Shown: positions 12,689 to 21,600 of the stretch, one piece after another
How the letters are laid out: each line of letters starts with the position of its first letter
How positions within the stretch are numbered: the first letter of the stretch is position 1
Origin: Rhodeus uyekii
Lineage: Eukaryota > Chordata > Actinopteri > Cypriniformes > Acheilognathidae
Length of the DNA stretch: 64,000 nt
Reading direction: 5' to 3'
Assembly: GCA_037043235.1 (NCBI GenBank)
Contig: JAWRVZ010000182.1
Span: 496,001-560,000 of the forward strand
The notes under the pieces: model-generated
What the model saw: only the letters and a program-made list of their open reading frames with translations
Databases searched by the model: none
What the model was told of the DNA's origin: nothing
Translations under genes and position numbers: made by a program

Positions 12689-15600
12689 ATATATATAAAA
12701 CTTTACTTTTTTTAAGACATACACATTTAAGAAATAAGCGGTATCGGTATCGATATCGGTAAAATTATACCCAAAAATATTGATATAGTATCGAATTTAA
12801 AAAGTCAGGTATCACCCATCCCTAATATTCAGTAACCCAAGCTTTATCATTTGTTCATTTGTGTTTTATCCGTTCATAGTTGTTTGTAAATCAATTAAAT
12901 TTTTACCCTTAAACGGTTTTGAGAGTTTTTTGTATTTGCTAATTAGGGGAACAGACACAGTCTCTATAGGATGATATTTAGGTGAAAGAGTCTCTATGTG
13001 TTGGAATTTATCTGACCTCTGTGACGTGAGACAGCTAGCAGACGTTCGGTTTAGCCAGTTTGTCTGCTTCCTGACCTGCACCCCAGTTAATCAAGGTTTA
13101 GCTCTAAGACTATGTGTCAAATTACTAGAGAGAAGAGCAGCACCATCCCAGGTGGGATGAATACCATCTCTTTTCAACAGGTCAGGTCTGCCCCAAAAAC
13201 TTTTCCGATTGTCTATAAACCCTATGTTATTCTGCGGGCACCACTTAGACATCCAGCCATTGAAAAGTTTAAAGATTAATTTCAGCATTGATAGTATTGT
13301 CATCGAAAAACGTATAGATCTGAATCTGAGGACTTGAATTACAATCTCATAATTACAGTGAGCTGAGCAAATATTTCCTTTAAAGGAACTTTAACACATT
13401 TGTTCACGATCAGTTTTTAGGCATCTGTTGCTGTTGGTCAGGGATTGTTTTCACCTTACTGAACATGTTCAATTAGCGTTTGTTGTTGTCTGTTTGTTAG
13501 CATTTGTCTGTGCGGTTTCTATTGGCCTTAAAAGTCGTCTGCTGTTCGTTTATGGTACTCGGTGACTGTCTGTCTATAGCTTCATGAAACATTTTTTGGT
13601 CATGAGACTTCCACAAACAATATATGTTCATTTTTAAATATATTTCTATTATTGATTGCTATCAGTATGTCAAGAGTGTTTCAACCAGTATAACAAAAAG
13701 TGTCAAACCCTACCTTTAAGACTTAGTTTGACCAACTAGCAGCAGGCAAGAGGTAATCAGTCTTACTTTTCTGATTCAAGTTAGATCAATATAACTGTGC
13801 AAGCAAGGCCCATTAGCAATCAAACCATCGGCCTCACACCGTTCTCACAGCCCTCTGTAACTTAGTTTTTTAAGAAACTTATCTGCGTACTGAAAATGAC
13901 AGTTAATAACTGAGTTGGTCTGAGACAGGGGTGCCCAAACTTTTTCCTATGAAGGGCCAAAAATCAAACTTGATTGAGAGCCGTGAGCCAAAAGTACATT
14001 TTGCATCATAAATCAAACTGTATTACATTAAAGTTACTATGAGTTTATTTATTTCATAATATTTAAAATAAATATAAAACAACTTTAAACTGATCAACTA
14101 ATGCAGTTTTATTTGTAAAGCTTTGCATTTTAATGAACAATTTAAATGGGCAACAATCCCCAAGTGTTCAATGTACAATACAGTTCAGTGCCAAACACAC
14201 AATCAATAATAAAACCATATGGTTGCAATGTCAGTGACCTAATGAGAGATATGAAGCAGGTCCTTATTTTTCAGAAGTTTTTCAAGATTGGTCTGAGTTT
14301 GGGTCCTAGTTTGGGCATCTCTGGTCTAAGACAAGCTTTTTCTGAAGGTGGATTTGCAAGAAAGTTAAAAAAAAAAGTGGATGACCTTTAGTGTCAGGTG
14401 TCAGTACTGATGTGTGATGACTCACAGTACCATATTACAGAATTCCTAAGGAGCTTAAGGCAAAATTACATTAATGCAATGAGATTTCACAGAAACAAAC
14501 AGTAAAGAACAGGCATGTGTGGGCCTGACACAAATGTGAACGTTTTCAACTGAAAAGAAAACCACCATAACCTGATGTCAATAGGGACTTACACAGATTT
14601 TAAGGACTTTAAGAGATACAGGTACAATTCCCAGTTTATGTGAAAACTGTTAAATACAGCGCTTAAACTGAATAATGTTACCACCTATAACACACATAGT
14701 AGTGTTGACTGCCATATTACAAAATTATTATAAGAAAAACTAAATTTTCCAAATGTTGCAAACAGGGTTGAAGGAAGAAAAAAAAAAAATCACAAAGCTC
14801 AAAATAAGAGCTCATCCAGAGATTTACAACTGGTTAACCCCATATCGAATCAAACTGGTGCTTTTTTAAATACTTTATAAGGAAGGAAGATACAAATGCT
14901 TAAATAAAAATGGTCAATATTTGCTGATCAATACTTTATTTTGTAAAGTGGGACCAAACTGACAGTTTGCACTTGTGATTTGAGGCTAAACTACAGGTCA
15001 ACCTTATAACAGTGGCAGCTTCATCATTTTAGCTTTATGTCATGAAAGATGATGTGTATTTCCAATCATCTTCAGTTAGAATCATTTATATTGTGACTGT
15101 GCCTCAGATGCAAATCAACTCTATCCGTGTCTAAAGTGTGAACCAAATGACCCAAACAGAGGTACAGCCCGTAGAAACTCAAGGGTGTGAATGACAAAGA
15201 TGCAGAATTTCTCAAAGTAGACTGAAGGATCTCCTGTGGGAAGTCCTAACAGTTTTCTACTGTTTGTATCCATTTTTTCATCATGTAAGAGTTGATTGAA
15301 TATTGCTCCTTATGTTAATAGCTTTCGTTTTCTTTATAAAAAGAAAATGTATTTGTGAACAATGCTTTTTCTGAGAAACCAGACAAAGTTTATTTCAATT
15401 TTAAAAATCTATCAAATTCTTGACTATTAGAAGTCATCTATGCTAAATAACAGCAGAATTTGCAAAAACAATATTAATACATCACCAAAAAACAAACATA
15501 TCAATAATCAAGGCACAAAAAAATTATGTACAAGAACCAACGATTGTCAGATTTTTCAGTGGAAAAAGCTCATGTTTTGAAAGGGCAAGTGAAGACTTAA

Positions 15601-16029
15601 TCAACTGGACTGAAACTCTGTCACACTGGCAGACAACGCATGAACTGATGCTGAAGTAAATTAATCATTGTACTCAATGATATTACAGTATAACATTAAT
15701 CATAACCAAGTGTTTTTTGTAATCCTCTCTTTTTTTCTCTGGCATAGATGCCAAGAGGAAAAACTTGCAGACCAAAATTCCAGGCCAGTAAAGCAGAGAA
15801 GCTTTGGCTGTCTGGCTGTACCAGCGTTAAGAAGCATCGGCCCACTTACTGCGGCATCTGCACAGACAAACGCTGCTGCCTTCCCAATAAGTCCAAAATG
15901 GTGAACATAGAGTTCAACTGCAAAGGAGGATCTAACGTACGCTGGAAGATGCAGTGGATCACTTCTTGTGTGTGTCAGAGGAAGTGCAATGATGACAACG
16001 ACATGTTCTCGGAGCTGCACTTAATATAA
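3246..16029 (+). CDS. ccn6: CCN6/WISP3, cellular communication network factor 6 (5' incomplete)
   Basis: This encodes a secreted, cysteine-rich matricellular protein of the CCN family; human CCN6 mutations cause progressive pseudorheumatoid dysplasia. Four coding exons are visible: 3246-3507, 6343-6564, 7967-8160 and 15748-16029. They join in frame to 319 residues plus a stop. Domain order is IGFBP, VWC, TSP1 and C-terminal cystine knot, one per exon, as in the family. CCN6 is favoured over other CCN members by the VWC with few cysteines (FQPNP, GAIGCTP), the linker AYR..PL.WKK and the C-terminus FSEL.L. Exon 1 with the signal peptide was not found. The 7.6 kb last intron carries nested transposons. 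The gene converges on tube1, as in human 6q21. Confidence 0.95.
3807..4195. repeat. Dispersed fish repeat (TTAGTTCACCCAAAAAT family)
   Basis: The segment begins AAAGGGTTAGTTCACCCAAAAATT. It contains stretches I remember as typical of a repeat common in cyprinid introns (AATCAGAGTTATATTAAAAAC, GTAAGAAAAATAT, ACTATAATCCCTGGCTTCC). A second short piece of the same 5' end is at 8305-8330. No coding capacity is seen. Confidence 0.6.
4240..6245 (+). mobile_element. DIRS-like retrotransposon deletion derivative with inverted ends
   Basis: The left end (4243-4327) and right end (about 6139-6225) are inverted copies: GACGCTGCGTCTC, the CTTTGGGG block and CCTTCGGTGTGACAGGTGTCTGAAGC recur in reverse complement. 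An internal block near 5935-6010 repeats the terminal motif (AAAGGGAACGTCTCAGG, then GAGACACTGCGTCTC), like the internal complementary region of DIRS elements. Only a gag-like ORF region follows the left end (4438-5300). No reverse transcriptase, RNase H or tyrosine recombinase is seen, so the copy is non-autonomous. It lies in ccn6 intron 2. The DIRS assignment rests on the inverted ends and the gag type. Confidence 0.7.
4438..5300 (+). pseudogene. gag-like ORF remnant of the DIRS-like element
   Basis: The first frame starts at ATG 4438 and shows paired Cys/His motifs (HRCVHPC, CVMCLGEEHA, CVHCERF) typical of the gag of these fish elements. The reading then shifts to another frame (4712-5113), which ends at a TAG. 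Similar protein continues past that stop as an alanine- and leucine-rich helix (AAALHSVAVLQAYQADLL). It is broken by at least one frameshift and two stops. Confidence 0.65.
6343..6564 (+). CDS. ccn6: ccn6 exon 3: reduced VWC domain
   Basis: The exon starts after TTTTTTGCAG and ends G|GTAAAT. The translation includes VGCDLN, NGQAFQPNPLYQC and GAIGCTP, the VWC core. CCN6 is known for lacking several VWC cysteines. This copy also lacks cysteines in the stretch after GCTP, where a Gln/Lys-rich segment follows. Confidence 0.93.
6565..7966. other. ccn6 intron 3; MITE-like piece, otherwise nothing recognised
   Basis: Intronic AT-rich sequence. At about 7264-7500 the left edge TAAAGGGACATGGTG and the right edge (reverse complement CAAAGGGACATGTTGGTG) form imperfect inverted repeats, suggesting a small non-autonomous DNA transposon. 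No coding sequence is supported. Confidence 0.45.
7967..8160 (+). CDS. ccn6: ccn6 exon 4: thrombospondin type 1 repeat
   Basis: The translation contains WSPCSRTCGIGISVRV and the CEMRKERRLC segment, a TSP1 repeat with its Trp and Cys pattern. The acceptor is read as GAAAG|CTTAC, because only this choice keeps the frame from exon 3 and gives the family motif AYR. The more attractive CTTACAG eight bases downstream would break the frame. The donor is AAG|GTAAGA. Confidence 0.92.
8161..8725. repeat. Start of ccn6 intron 4 with fragments of dispersed repeats
   Basis: A short TTAGTTCACCCAAAAATT fragment lies at 8310-8330. At 8487-8600 there is hAT-like end material (CAGTGGTTCTTAGCC, then CCCCAAACCCCGGTCCACGG). 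These are fragments; no boundaries or target duplications could be set. Confidence 0.4.
8726..9283 (-). pseudogene. LINE reverse transcriptase, N-terminal fragment
   Basis: About 190 residues of linker and RT fingers: a basic stretch (FRKVLKSARSAYF), then SATCILDPIPTKLLKE and the YVPKAFKLAIIKPL motif. It ends before the palm, so it has no catalytic aspartates. A T-rich run at 9341-9371 separates it from the endonuclease frame. Confidence 0.75.
9356..10215 (-). pseudogene. LINE apurinic-like endonuclease domain
   Basis: Read leftward from 10215 the protein starts with DYKLDVLCLTETWL, the family's catalytic Glu motif. After a frame break near 10085 it continues with LAILYRPPG, VIIVGDFNIHVD (catalytic Asp/Asn), a long helix, and ends with DISDHYLVACRLP (catalytic Asp/His). 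It is broken by at least one frameshift, so not functional. An 8 bp imperfect tandem (TTATAACAG) lies near the break. Confidence 0.78.
10410..10598 (+). repeat. 5' LTR of copy 1
   Basis: 189 bases, TG...CA ends. It contains TAATTAAAGTG where the longer LTR of copy 2 has AAATAAAGTG. It differs from the 3' LTR at only a few positions (for example TCTAGTCTAG against TTTAGTCTAG), so the insertion is fairly young. Confidence 0.9.
10643..11932 (+). pseudogene. Proline-rich gag-like ORF of copy 1, frameshifted
   Basis: From ATG 10643 (MDFKNELL) a short helical head of about 90 residues includes LPDNTIKALFWVGV. It is followed by a tail dominated by Pro, Ser, Ala and Pro-Pro-x motifs (PPSLPLPPPLP, EVPPPTSVPLIPPRP). 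Compared with copy 2, the frame slips near 11310-11330, where copy 1 is shorter, so this reading ends early at 11488; the other frame continues from about 11346 to 11933. A 445-base duplication (not a multiple of three) follows. The head position matches that of a capsid-like gag segment, but no zinc knuckle is present. Confidence 0.7.
11091..11980 (+). repeat. 445-base tandem duplication inside copy 1
   Basis: The block starting CCCCCAACACTGTGGAGCC at 11091 recurs at 11536, and ATGGACTGACTCGGG at 11480 recurs at 11925; both offsets are 445 bases. The two units are almost identical, so the duplication is recent. Copy 2 has a single unit. Confidence 0.9.
12110..12127 (+). promoter_or_regulatory. 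Conserved hairpin before the purine tract (copy 1)
   Basis: AGGCGCGAGGTCGCGCCT, the same 8-base stem and GG loop as in copy 2, followed by TCCGGGAGGGGGAGCTAC and the 3' LTR. Its exact preservation contrasts with the divergence of the LTRs. Confidence 0.7.
12146..12334 (+). repeat. 3' LTR of copy 1
   Basis: 189 bases, directly after the purine tract ending GAGCTAC, and followed by the target duplication GGCAG. Confidence 0.9.
12578..12700. repeat. AT microsatellite
   Basis: Runs of TA dinucleotides broken by a T-rich stretch, within the right arm of the hAT-like element. Confidence 0.9.
12866..13303 (-). pseudogene. LINE ORF1/esterase-like segment
   Basis: The minus-strand translation of 13303-13091 ends in a motif common to SGNH-type segments of fish L2-like elements (GRPDLLKRDGIHPTWDGA: an Asp-x-x-His arrangement). 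A second frame continues leftward to 12866. It joins to the endonuclease part at 10215 if the intervening insertion is ignored. Confidence 0.6.
13926..14323. mobile_element. hAT-like MITE
   Basis: The left end CAGGGGTGCCCAAAC and the right end (reverse complement CAGAGATGCCCAAAC) are inverted repeats. The 8 bp flanks GTCTGAGA (13918-13925) and GTCTAAGA (14324-14331) match at 7 of 8, as expected for a hAT insertion. Its 398 bases carry no transposase. Confidence 0.8.
14332..15747. other. End of ccn6 intron 4, nothing recognised
   Basis: AT-rich unique-looking sequence up to the pyrimidine tract and AG of ccn6 exon 5. No exon, RNA gene or transposon is supported. Confidence 0.5.
15748..16029 (+). 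CDS. ccn6: ccn6 exon 5: C-terminal cystine-knot domain and stop
   Basis: The exon follows a long pyrimidine tract and CATAG. It encodes 93 residues with GKTC, SGCTSVKKHRPTYCGIC, DKRCCLPNKSKM and ITSCVCQRKC, the CT domain cysteine pattern, and ends in FSEL.LI and TAA. This domain mediates dimerisation and heparan sulfate or integrin binding in CCN proteins. The internal ATG at 15748 is exonic codon 1, not a gene start. Confidence 0.95.
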   Translation: MPRGKTCRPKFQASKAEKLWLSGCTSVKKHRPTYCGICTDKRCCLPNKSKMVNIEFNCKGGSNVRWKMQWITSCVCQRKCNDDNDMFSELHLI

Positions 16030-18668
16030 CAGAGACAACAAGAAAGTACACAATGCTTATTAGTTTTACTTAGAGTAAGCTATAGCATATGTACAGTTAT
16101 GGCCAGAGATACTCTACCGCAAGTATGTAAACAAAGACACATGTAATTGTCAAGTAAAGTCACCTTTATTTATATAGCGCTTTTTACAAGAGATTCTTTT
16201 AAAGCAGCTTTACAGAGATAACAGGAAAATGATGTAGCAAGGATTGTTTTGGCAATCAATAATATTGATGAATATTAAGTGTCCCCACACTCCTGTTGTA
16301 AATGTGTTCATGCACTTTTGTGGTGGTAATAAACCTCAGTCCATCAGTTACTTTCAATTGTCTGACATTGAACTGAATGTGTTGGTCCAGGTTGCTAAAC
16401 ACTTTTATAATATGAAACGGAATGGTTCAGAAAGACCTCATACTAACAGTATTACAGTAGCTAACCAAGAAGAGGTAGCACAAAATGTTTTCAACTAATG
16501 TCCACTATCCACCTTTTTTTAATGCAAGAGCAGCATTTGTAAATTGAATGTGTTTGGCTTCCAGTGTTATTTTTTGCTGTATTAAATAGCTTGTAATGCT
16601 GCTCAATATTGCAACTGGAAATTCTTACCATATTGTTTTAATGTATTGTCGTAATTATTAACTAGTTTGTACCACAAATAGTTTTAACATTTACTGCACT
16701 TTGTTATTTTTCTATATCCATGTTGATAAGTTGGATAGCATCCCTTAAAGTCGATGCAGAAAGTGCACTTGCAGTTGTGTTATGCATATTGTGGCTTTCA
16801 TACGCAGCAGTGAAATTGACCCGTGTAGATACATCTGCATTCACATATTTGAGTAGAGTATGTTTCAGGCCTAAAGGCACAACTGTCTAAACAAATTAAA
16901 ATGAGCGTTTTACTCTGTTGTTTGGAATATGGCAAGTAAAGAAGAAGGGGAGATATTTTTGTAAACACTTTAATGAAGCAATGTTTGACATGTTAATGCA
17001 TGCCTTGCTTTAACTCTGACTCATGTATACCACATCCTCAGTCACAAGAACCTTCCTGAATGTGGAGCACCGGTACAGATAACTTATGGGATAACATACT
17101 GATCTTCCAAGACAGACCTACCGCTCAGCTCAGAGGTTAAGCTTATGAAAAAGCCAAAGGTCAGAATAACAATAAATAAATAGGAAAAACCCCACCTACG
17201 TTACAAATGATCCTAGAGTGAAACAACCAACAGAAATCAGGCTAAAAGCAAGGTCTTTAAATGGAAAACCCAGAGAAAGCTAAATATTAAAATAATAATA
17301 AATATTCATAAAAGAAAAATACATTTTTCATAGCTCTGGAAGGTAATTTAAAATAGAGCATTAACGTGGTGGGATATATAGGAAAAGCTAATATTAATAT
17401 AAATAATATATTCAGGGGCAAAAAAGTCAAATGAACTCGCACAGTACATACTCCCATTGGTAGCTGCGCATTTGCATAAAGCTGAACTCTCTTGAACTTT
17501 GCAACAAAGGACTCTGGACTTCCAGACAATTAGTCACTGCATATTAATATATATGCATATTATTATTATTTTTTTCAGGACATTTAAAAAGTTTTACAAC
17601 TTTATGCAAGAATTTAACACTGAATTTATTTAAAAACCTGAGTCATGAAAATGACAACATGATCAGTGCAGGACAATAATAATACTTTATTGACCTGCAC
17701 CAATTGATTAAAAAGCCATAAATGAAAAGCTTATTAATGATTGATCCCTGCAAACAATTATTTGCCAACAGGTTAATATAGTGCCATTTAAACGAGAACG
17801 AGAGTAAGCTTTGTCCTGACTGTGCCAATGACAAGCTTATAGAATTCTACGTAATATCAGATTACCGTAATTAATATCATATTTCTTGTGTTTTACTAAA
17901 GTGTACTGACAAATTAATCCGTGCTTTTCTTTCTATTAAAACTACATTATCCAGGCACTGTTTGATATTGACTATTCATTCCAAAATAATTGAATCCAAT
18001 AATCCACTGTAATAACATTTTACAGGTAAAGTGCTTCTAGTAAATAGATGTGCAATTCCGACCCTAGAGGGCTACTGTCCTGCAGAGGTTACGTCTATCC
18101 CTGATCGAACACCTCTGGATAAAAATATCATGCCAAAGCCTTCAGGATTACTTGACAAGTACAGGTAGGTTTGTTAGATTAGCTATGGAGCTCAACTCTG
18201 CAGGACAGGACTACTATACAGGTTATTGGTTGTCCTAACAGACCCACTCCAAATTCACACCACTGGTTGAGCCTCTACAACTGAGAAGTTTTACATCAAG
18301 ACAATATTGGAAAACAAAATGGGAAAAGTTACACCGTTATGAGCCTAAAGTGTATTACCGAAGAAGAGTGGTTGTACCATGTCAAAGCCCTTTCCATTTG
18401 ATTCCTGGTCTCAGAATTATTTGAAAAGTGGGTTCATTTGTCTTTATACGTGGTGTGGTTCACTTGCGTTTCCATCAATTCAAGAGGGCACCAAACAAAC
18501 CCCATGGGACATTAGTTTCCCTCAAAGACTCAAACATCAAAAATTCTTAACGAGACACCATTAGAGTCATAAAAAAAAAACATTTCTCCTGGTAGAAATG
18601 GCTTCCTGAGAGGCGTTTCAAAGATGGTCGCCAACTGATGATGACTTGCCTTAAAGAGTACACATAGG
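16030..18668. other. ccn6-tube1 intergenic region (both 3' ends)
   Basis: The genes converge here, so both 3' UTRs fall in this interval; no transcript end can be fixed. At 16143-16290 there is a copy of a common cyprinid repeat (TTTATTTATATAGCGCTTTTTACAA, AAAGCAGCTTTACAG, then CAATCAATAATATTGATGA). At about 18045-18235 there is a second dispersed repeat built around CTGCAGGACAG with inverted edges; relatives are at 20800-20965 and 21425-21470. No other gene is supported. Confidence 0.5.
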
Positions 18669-21600
18669 TCAGGTGGCGACGGTGAGTCTGGGCGCGTTGG
18701 GCATGAGAGGGCTTTCCAGGTGTGTGTAGTCTTCAATAAGATCTGAGATAGATGACAGTGCCTCATTAAATCCAGCCAACTCCATGCCATCCACTGCTAG
18801 ATAATGATGCAAGTGAGCCTGAAGGAACAACAAAAGCAACATCAACAGGGTTCCTGCACATTGTTCCAAACGCATATTTCACAACCTCTCAGTAGATTTT
18901 CAGACCACATTTAACATAAATGATTCATTCAGATTTATATTTGGTATCTATATAGCACAGTCTTCTGTTAATACTTTTATTTTCACAGGGCTTTTTCATT
19001 ATTTTTCTTGAAGTGACATCCAGTACACCTACAAACTTTTGCATGTCTACGAGGAAACATTTACATGCGCACAGGAATTTATTACGTGCTTACACATTAA
19101 AATGTATAGTTTTATACATACACAATAACCTATTTCCTTTTACTGCCATCTTACTATATGAAGAAAATGTGGCTTTCCTTAGGGTGAACTAATATCAAGA
19201 CCTACGGTCCAAATTAATGTGAAATTAAGAAATCTTATTTTATGGAACATTGCAAACTTTACTTTAGGTTAATTTTCTCTCAGATATGTAACAATAGAGA
19301 AGAGAAGATGATTTCAGTTTTATTTAATGTTTACGTATATTCTAATCATTTTTCTTAAGATTGTTCTTCCGCAAGATCCACCATACAAAAAGATAACATC
19401 ATTCAAAAGCCTGACATTTTCTTTTTAAGAATTTTTCAAGGATTACACTTCTTGAAAAGGGGCTATATGCAGAATACAGACATTTGATCTACAGTCCGCA
19501 TCAAAGTTACATCCTTTTGACTTTGCTATTAATTTCTTCAATTACATTTGATTCGGTACAGATTGTTCGGTAAACGTATTTGACAACAGGTGATTGATTA
19601 TTTTATCAAAGTTTGCTGAAACTGGTGCTAAATGTACACGCATTACTTTTAACTTGACATCTTAAAAGCCCAACGCATGATTATGAATGCAATTATGAAT
19701 TTGTAATGTGTGATATGCTATACAGAGATGCTTTGAGACGCACCTTCCTACGGTAGAGTTTCACAAAGCGCTCCCTTAGATCAAAAAAGGTAGATTTCAC
19801 ACATGTGTTGTTGGCTAAGGCCAAAAGAGAATGCGAGTGGCAGACAGGAGGCACTGAACACAGGCTCGTTTTCCATCCCTCCTGATTCCATGGGACAAAT
19901 GGTAGGGTAGGCTTTAGCCTAAAAAACAAGAACGTCACAGATTATTCTTTAATATGAAATAAATTGTGTATTATATATAGATCAGTTCATTGAAAGCGAG
20001 AAATACTATAGCTATTTTCCTACAGCATTTTAAAGCATCACAGGAGTGCTCCAAATGAAAAGCCTTTCAATAGACATCAACCATCATAAAATATGGCTGG
20101 CTTGACAGCAGCAATGCGGGGTCAAGCACCAAAGGTAGACTAAAAACAGTGCAGAGCCGGAACATAAAGAGAAGAAAAAAAACATGAATGTACAAGAAAA
20201 ACTGAAGTAGAAGTGAGAATGAAACCAAAATTAACAGAAGTTCAGATGAGAATGAACAAATCAAAAATTCTGAGGAAGAGACTTTAGTATGCGACTCGTT
20301 TAAAAATGAATCATCTTTACAATGGAACTGAATAAATCAGACTATTTTCTTTTAGAGCTACTGTACTATAGACTATAGACGACTCATAAAAACAGACTTG
20401 CGATTTGACAACATGAATTAATGCGTTAATATAGTATATTATTTCGTTATCTCTGTAAAGCAGCTTTGAAACAATCTGTATTGTATAAAAGGCTATAGAA
20501 ATAAACTTGACTTGAAAATCCAAGAAATAAGATGAGTACAATGCTTTCCCAGGTGATAAAGGAAATGACAAGATTAAACAAATTAATAAATCATTTTTAT
20601 ATGTTGAACATTTCTAATGCACTTGCTCAATAACTGATTTTTCTTAACAAACAAAAAAAAGTTACATACTGCATCAGCTTTAAATACAAAAAAAAACTAC
20701 ATATAGTTTTAATAACAACTATTACACCCAAATTCATGCACCCTGTATTTCTATGGTTATTAGGTTTATTGTCAACACGGAAAGGTAAGTCAATTACAGG
20801 GCTGGCCCTTGAGATCCATTTTCCTGCAGTTTAGCTTCAACCCTAATCAAACAAAACTAAGCTAATGAAAGTCTTCAGGATCACTACAAAGCTACAGCCA
20901 GGTGAGTTTGATCAGGGCTGGAGCTGAACTCTACAGGAAAGTGGATCTCTATGGTCAGAGTTGTCCTATAACAAGCACTCCAAATGCATTTCGTCAAGAT
21001 TCTGTTGCCCGTTTAATGTGCATGTTTAGTATCTTGCTTACTATTTATTTTCCCTTCATTACAGATCAGATCACATGAGGAACATGCACGAGCATCTATG
21101 AAGAGGTAGAGATGCTGCATGACAATAAACACAGAAGCGGCTTATTACGTTTTGGAGTGAGAAAGCAGAATATTAGGGTAATAAAAGTGATGGGACAGAC
21201 AAACCGCTCAATATTCCGGCGCAGATCTGACAGCTGAACGTTTCCCCGCACCATAAGAGCACAGGCCAGATACAGGTTGTGTTTGGGGTCGGCTCTGATC
21301 AGCTGATGCTCCTTACTGAAAGCATCCGAGAACATCTGATCCAGCCTACAGAACACAGCACAGCATCCACTTATTCACTTGATGATGACACAAGACATTA
21401 AAGCTTCTGTGGCAGGATTTTTCAACTTCAGTCCTGGAGGGTCACTGTCCCACAGAGTTCAGCTCTAAAGTCATAAAACACTTTTCATTCTATTGACATA
21501 CACACATAGGTATACTAATGAAGGAGAAAGAAGACAATTTTTCACTTATTACAAGCACAGATAAATACATTATTACAATGTTACAAATGAAGTAAGGTCT

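Larger units (their letters stand above)
10221..12828. mobile_element. hAT-like MITE carrying an LTR element
   Basis: Both ends are rich in TATCGATA motifs (10230-10300 and 12738-12800). The right end reads, on the minus strand, TAGGGATGGGTGATACC, an edge I associate with hAT-like MITEs. It interrupts the LINE between its esterase-like and endonuclease parts. Without the LTR element at 10410-12334 the host element would be about 0.7 kb and non-coding. It contains an AT microsatellite (12578-12700). An 8 bp target duplication could not be resolved. Confidence 0.5.
8726..13310 (-). mobile_element. L2-type LINE, split by later nested insertions
   Basis: On the minus strand the order is an SGNH/esterase-like segment (13303-12866), the start of the apurinic endonuclease domain (10215-9360), then a reverse-transcriptase N-terminal part (9283-8726). 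The endonuclease includes GDFNIHVD, the THSRNHTLDL region and the terminal SDHYLVACRLP. The RT fingers end at about PKAFKLAIIKPLIKK, so the palm with the catalytic YADD and the 3' tail are missing. A 2.6 kb insertion (about 10221-12828) separates the esterase-like and endonuclease parts. The L2 clade is inferred from overall resemblance and the esterase-like domain. Confidence 0.75.
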
